Shown here piece after piece: positions 5,627-6,050 of a stretch of DNA of 6,050 nucleotides. Numbering within the stretch: position 1 is the first letter of the stretch; the number at the start of each line of letters is the position of its first letter. The notes under the pieces are model-generated. The model was not told where the DNA came from. It saw nothing but the letters and a program-made list of their open reading frames with translations, and did not search any database. The stretch is from the NCBI GenBank assembly GCA_052034295.1, contig JBPOIS010000024.1:1-6050 (forward strand), written 5' to 3'. A program made the translations under genes and the position numbers. The stretch comes from JBPOIS01 sp052034295. GTDB taxonomy: Bacteria > Pseudomonadota > Gammaproteobacteria > Pseudomonadales > Moraxellaceae.

Positions 5627-6050
5627 TCCAGTCGAGGAACTGCTTGATCACCACCGGCCCTTCGAAGCGCTGGCCATGCTGCGGCACGATCATCTGCACA
5701 TCCAGCTTGCGGATCATGTCGGCCCACAGCGCACAGACCTTGCGCGAGGCCATGTAGCGGCGGTGGAAGCCTTCCATCTTGGGAATGTGCGCCTGGAAGT
5801 CGGTGACCGGCTCAATCGAATCGGTCATCGATGCGCCCATGTCCCCGCTGAACAGGATCTTGCTGACCGGGTCATAGATGTGGAAATTGCCCACCGAGTG
5901 CAGGAAGTGCGCGGGCAGCGCCTGCAGCCGTGCCCCGCCGAGCGGGATGATGGTGCCCTGATCCGGAATCGGCAGGATGCGGTCAAAGGTGGACAGGCCA
6001 TGCTGCAGCTTGAGAAAATTGGCGGTCAGGTGCGGCAGGAAGCGTGCCCA
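5565..6050 (-). CDS. Metallo-beta-lactamase-fold, ODP-type (oxygen-binding di-iron-like) protein, N-terminal part missing
   Basis: The C-terminal 161 residues are present; the gene continues past the right edge. The sequence resembles stand-alone flavodiiron-like metallo-beta-lactamase domains (ODP family, related to the di-iron domain of FprA/flavorubredoxin). Visible metal-ligand candidates: the His of LHSVGNFHIYDP (His51 of the visible part), the Asp of FSGDMGAS (Asp70) and the His of VPQHGQRF (His126). The N-terminal H-x-[HE]-x-D ligand cluster is outside the window. Also typical is the segment MEGFHRRYMASRKVCALWADMI (about 92-113). No flavodoxin domain follows, since the protein stops at QILE. 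In the family the di-iron site binds or reduces O2 or NO or senses oxygen; which applies here cannot be seen. The stop lies 62 bases inside the convergent DUF421 gene. Confidence 0.85.
   Translation of the reverse strand, partial: WARFLPHLTANFLKLQHGLSTFDRILPIPDQGTIIPLGGARLQALPAHFLHSVGNFHIYDPVSKILFSGDMGASMTDSIEPVTDFQAHIPKMEGFHRRYMASRKVCALWADMIRKLDVQMIVPQHGQRFEGPVVIKQFLDWISNLDCAIDRMTARDFQILE

Noticed and set aside
1..6050. Mobile elements, CRISPR arrays, tRNA or rRNA genes
   Set aside because: No terminal inverted repeats, transposase motifs, regularly spaced repeats or RNA-gene signatures seen; nearly all sequence is explained by six protein genes.

Overview
The window comes from a GC-rich bacterial chromosome. 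It holds the front part of a division and cell-wall (dcw) cluster on the minus strand, a short divergent intergenic region, a plus-strand membrane-protein gene, and the 3' part of a metallo-beta-lactamase-fold gene. The gene order rsmH-ftsL-ftsI-murE and the meso-diaminopimelate-type MurE motif (DNPR) indicate a Gram-negative pseudomonadote. The wording of RsmH and FtsI (for example the SPQLDQAGRGFSF stretch in RsmH and NNARSATAVAVDV in FtsI) recalls gammaproteobacteria of the Acinetobacter/Moraxellaceae kind. That placement rests on memory of family sequences, not on a search, and the base composition is much more GC-rich than Acinetobacter itself.

Layout. Positions 1-1492 (minus): murE, missing only its last few codons at the left edge. 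1502-3358 (minus): ftsI. 3362-3718 (minus): ftsL. 3718-4644 (minus): rsmH. These four are packed with gaps of 9 and 3 bases and a 1-base overlap, so they almost certainly form one operon read right to left, which would continue to murF and mraY beyond the edge. 4645-4852: a 208-base divergent region with a possible rsmH promoter, an 18-base near-palindrome in the leader and a possible 10-codon leader ORF. 4853-5626 (plus): a DUF421/YetF-like membrane protein with a C-terminal four-cysteine zinc-ribbon-like segment. 5565-6050 (minus): the C-terminal 161 residues of an ODP-type (oxygen-binding di-iron-like) metallo-beta-lactamase-fold protein, which overlaps the DUF421 gene tail to tail by 62 bases.

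How they work together. RsmH methylates 16S rRNA. FtsL is part of the divisome subcomplex that activates septal synthesis. FtsI is the septal transpeptidase. MurE makes the UDP-MurNAc-tripeptide that leads to the precursor FtsI cross-links. The two right-hand genes have no evident functional tie to this operon.

I see no mobile element, CRISPR array, RNA gene or plainly new system. The most unusual points are the lack of mraZ in front of rsmH, the palindrome and mini-ORF in the rsmH leader, the zinc-ribbon tail on the DUF421 protein, and the convergent overlap in which that protein's last 20 residues are read from the antisense of the neighbouring gene.
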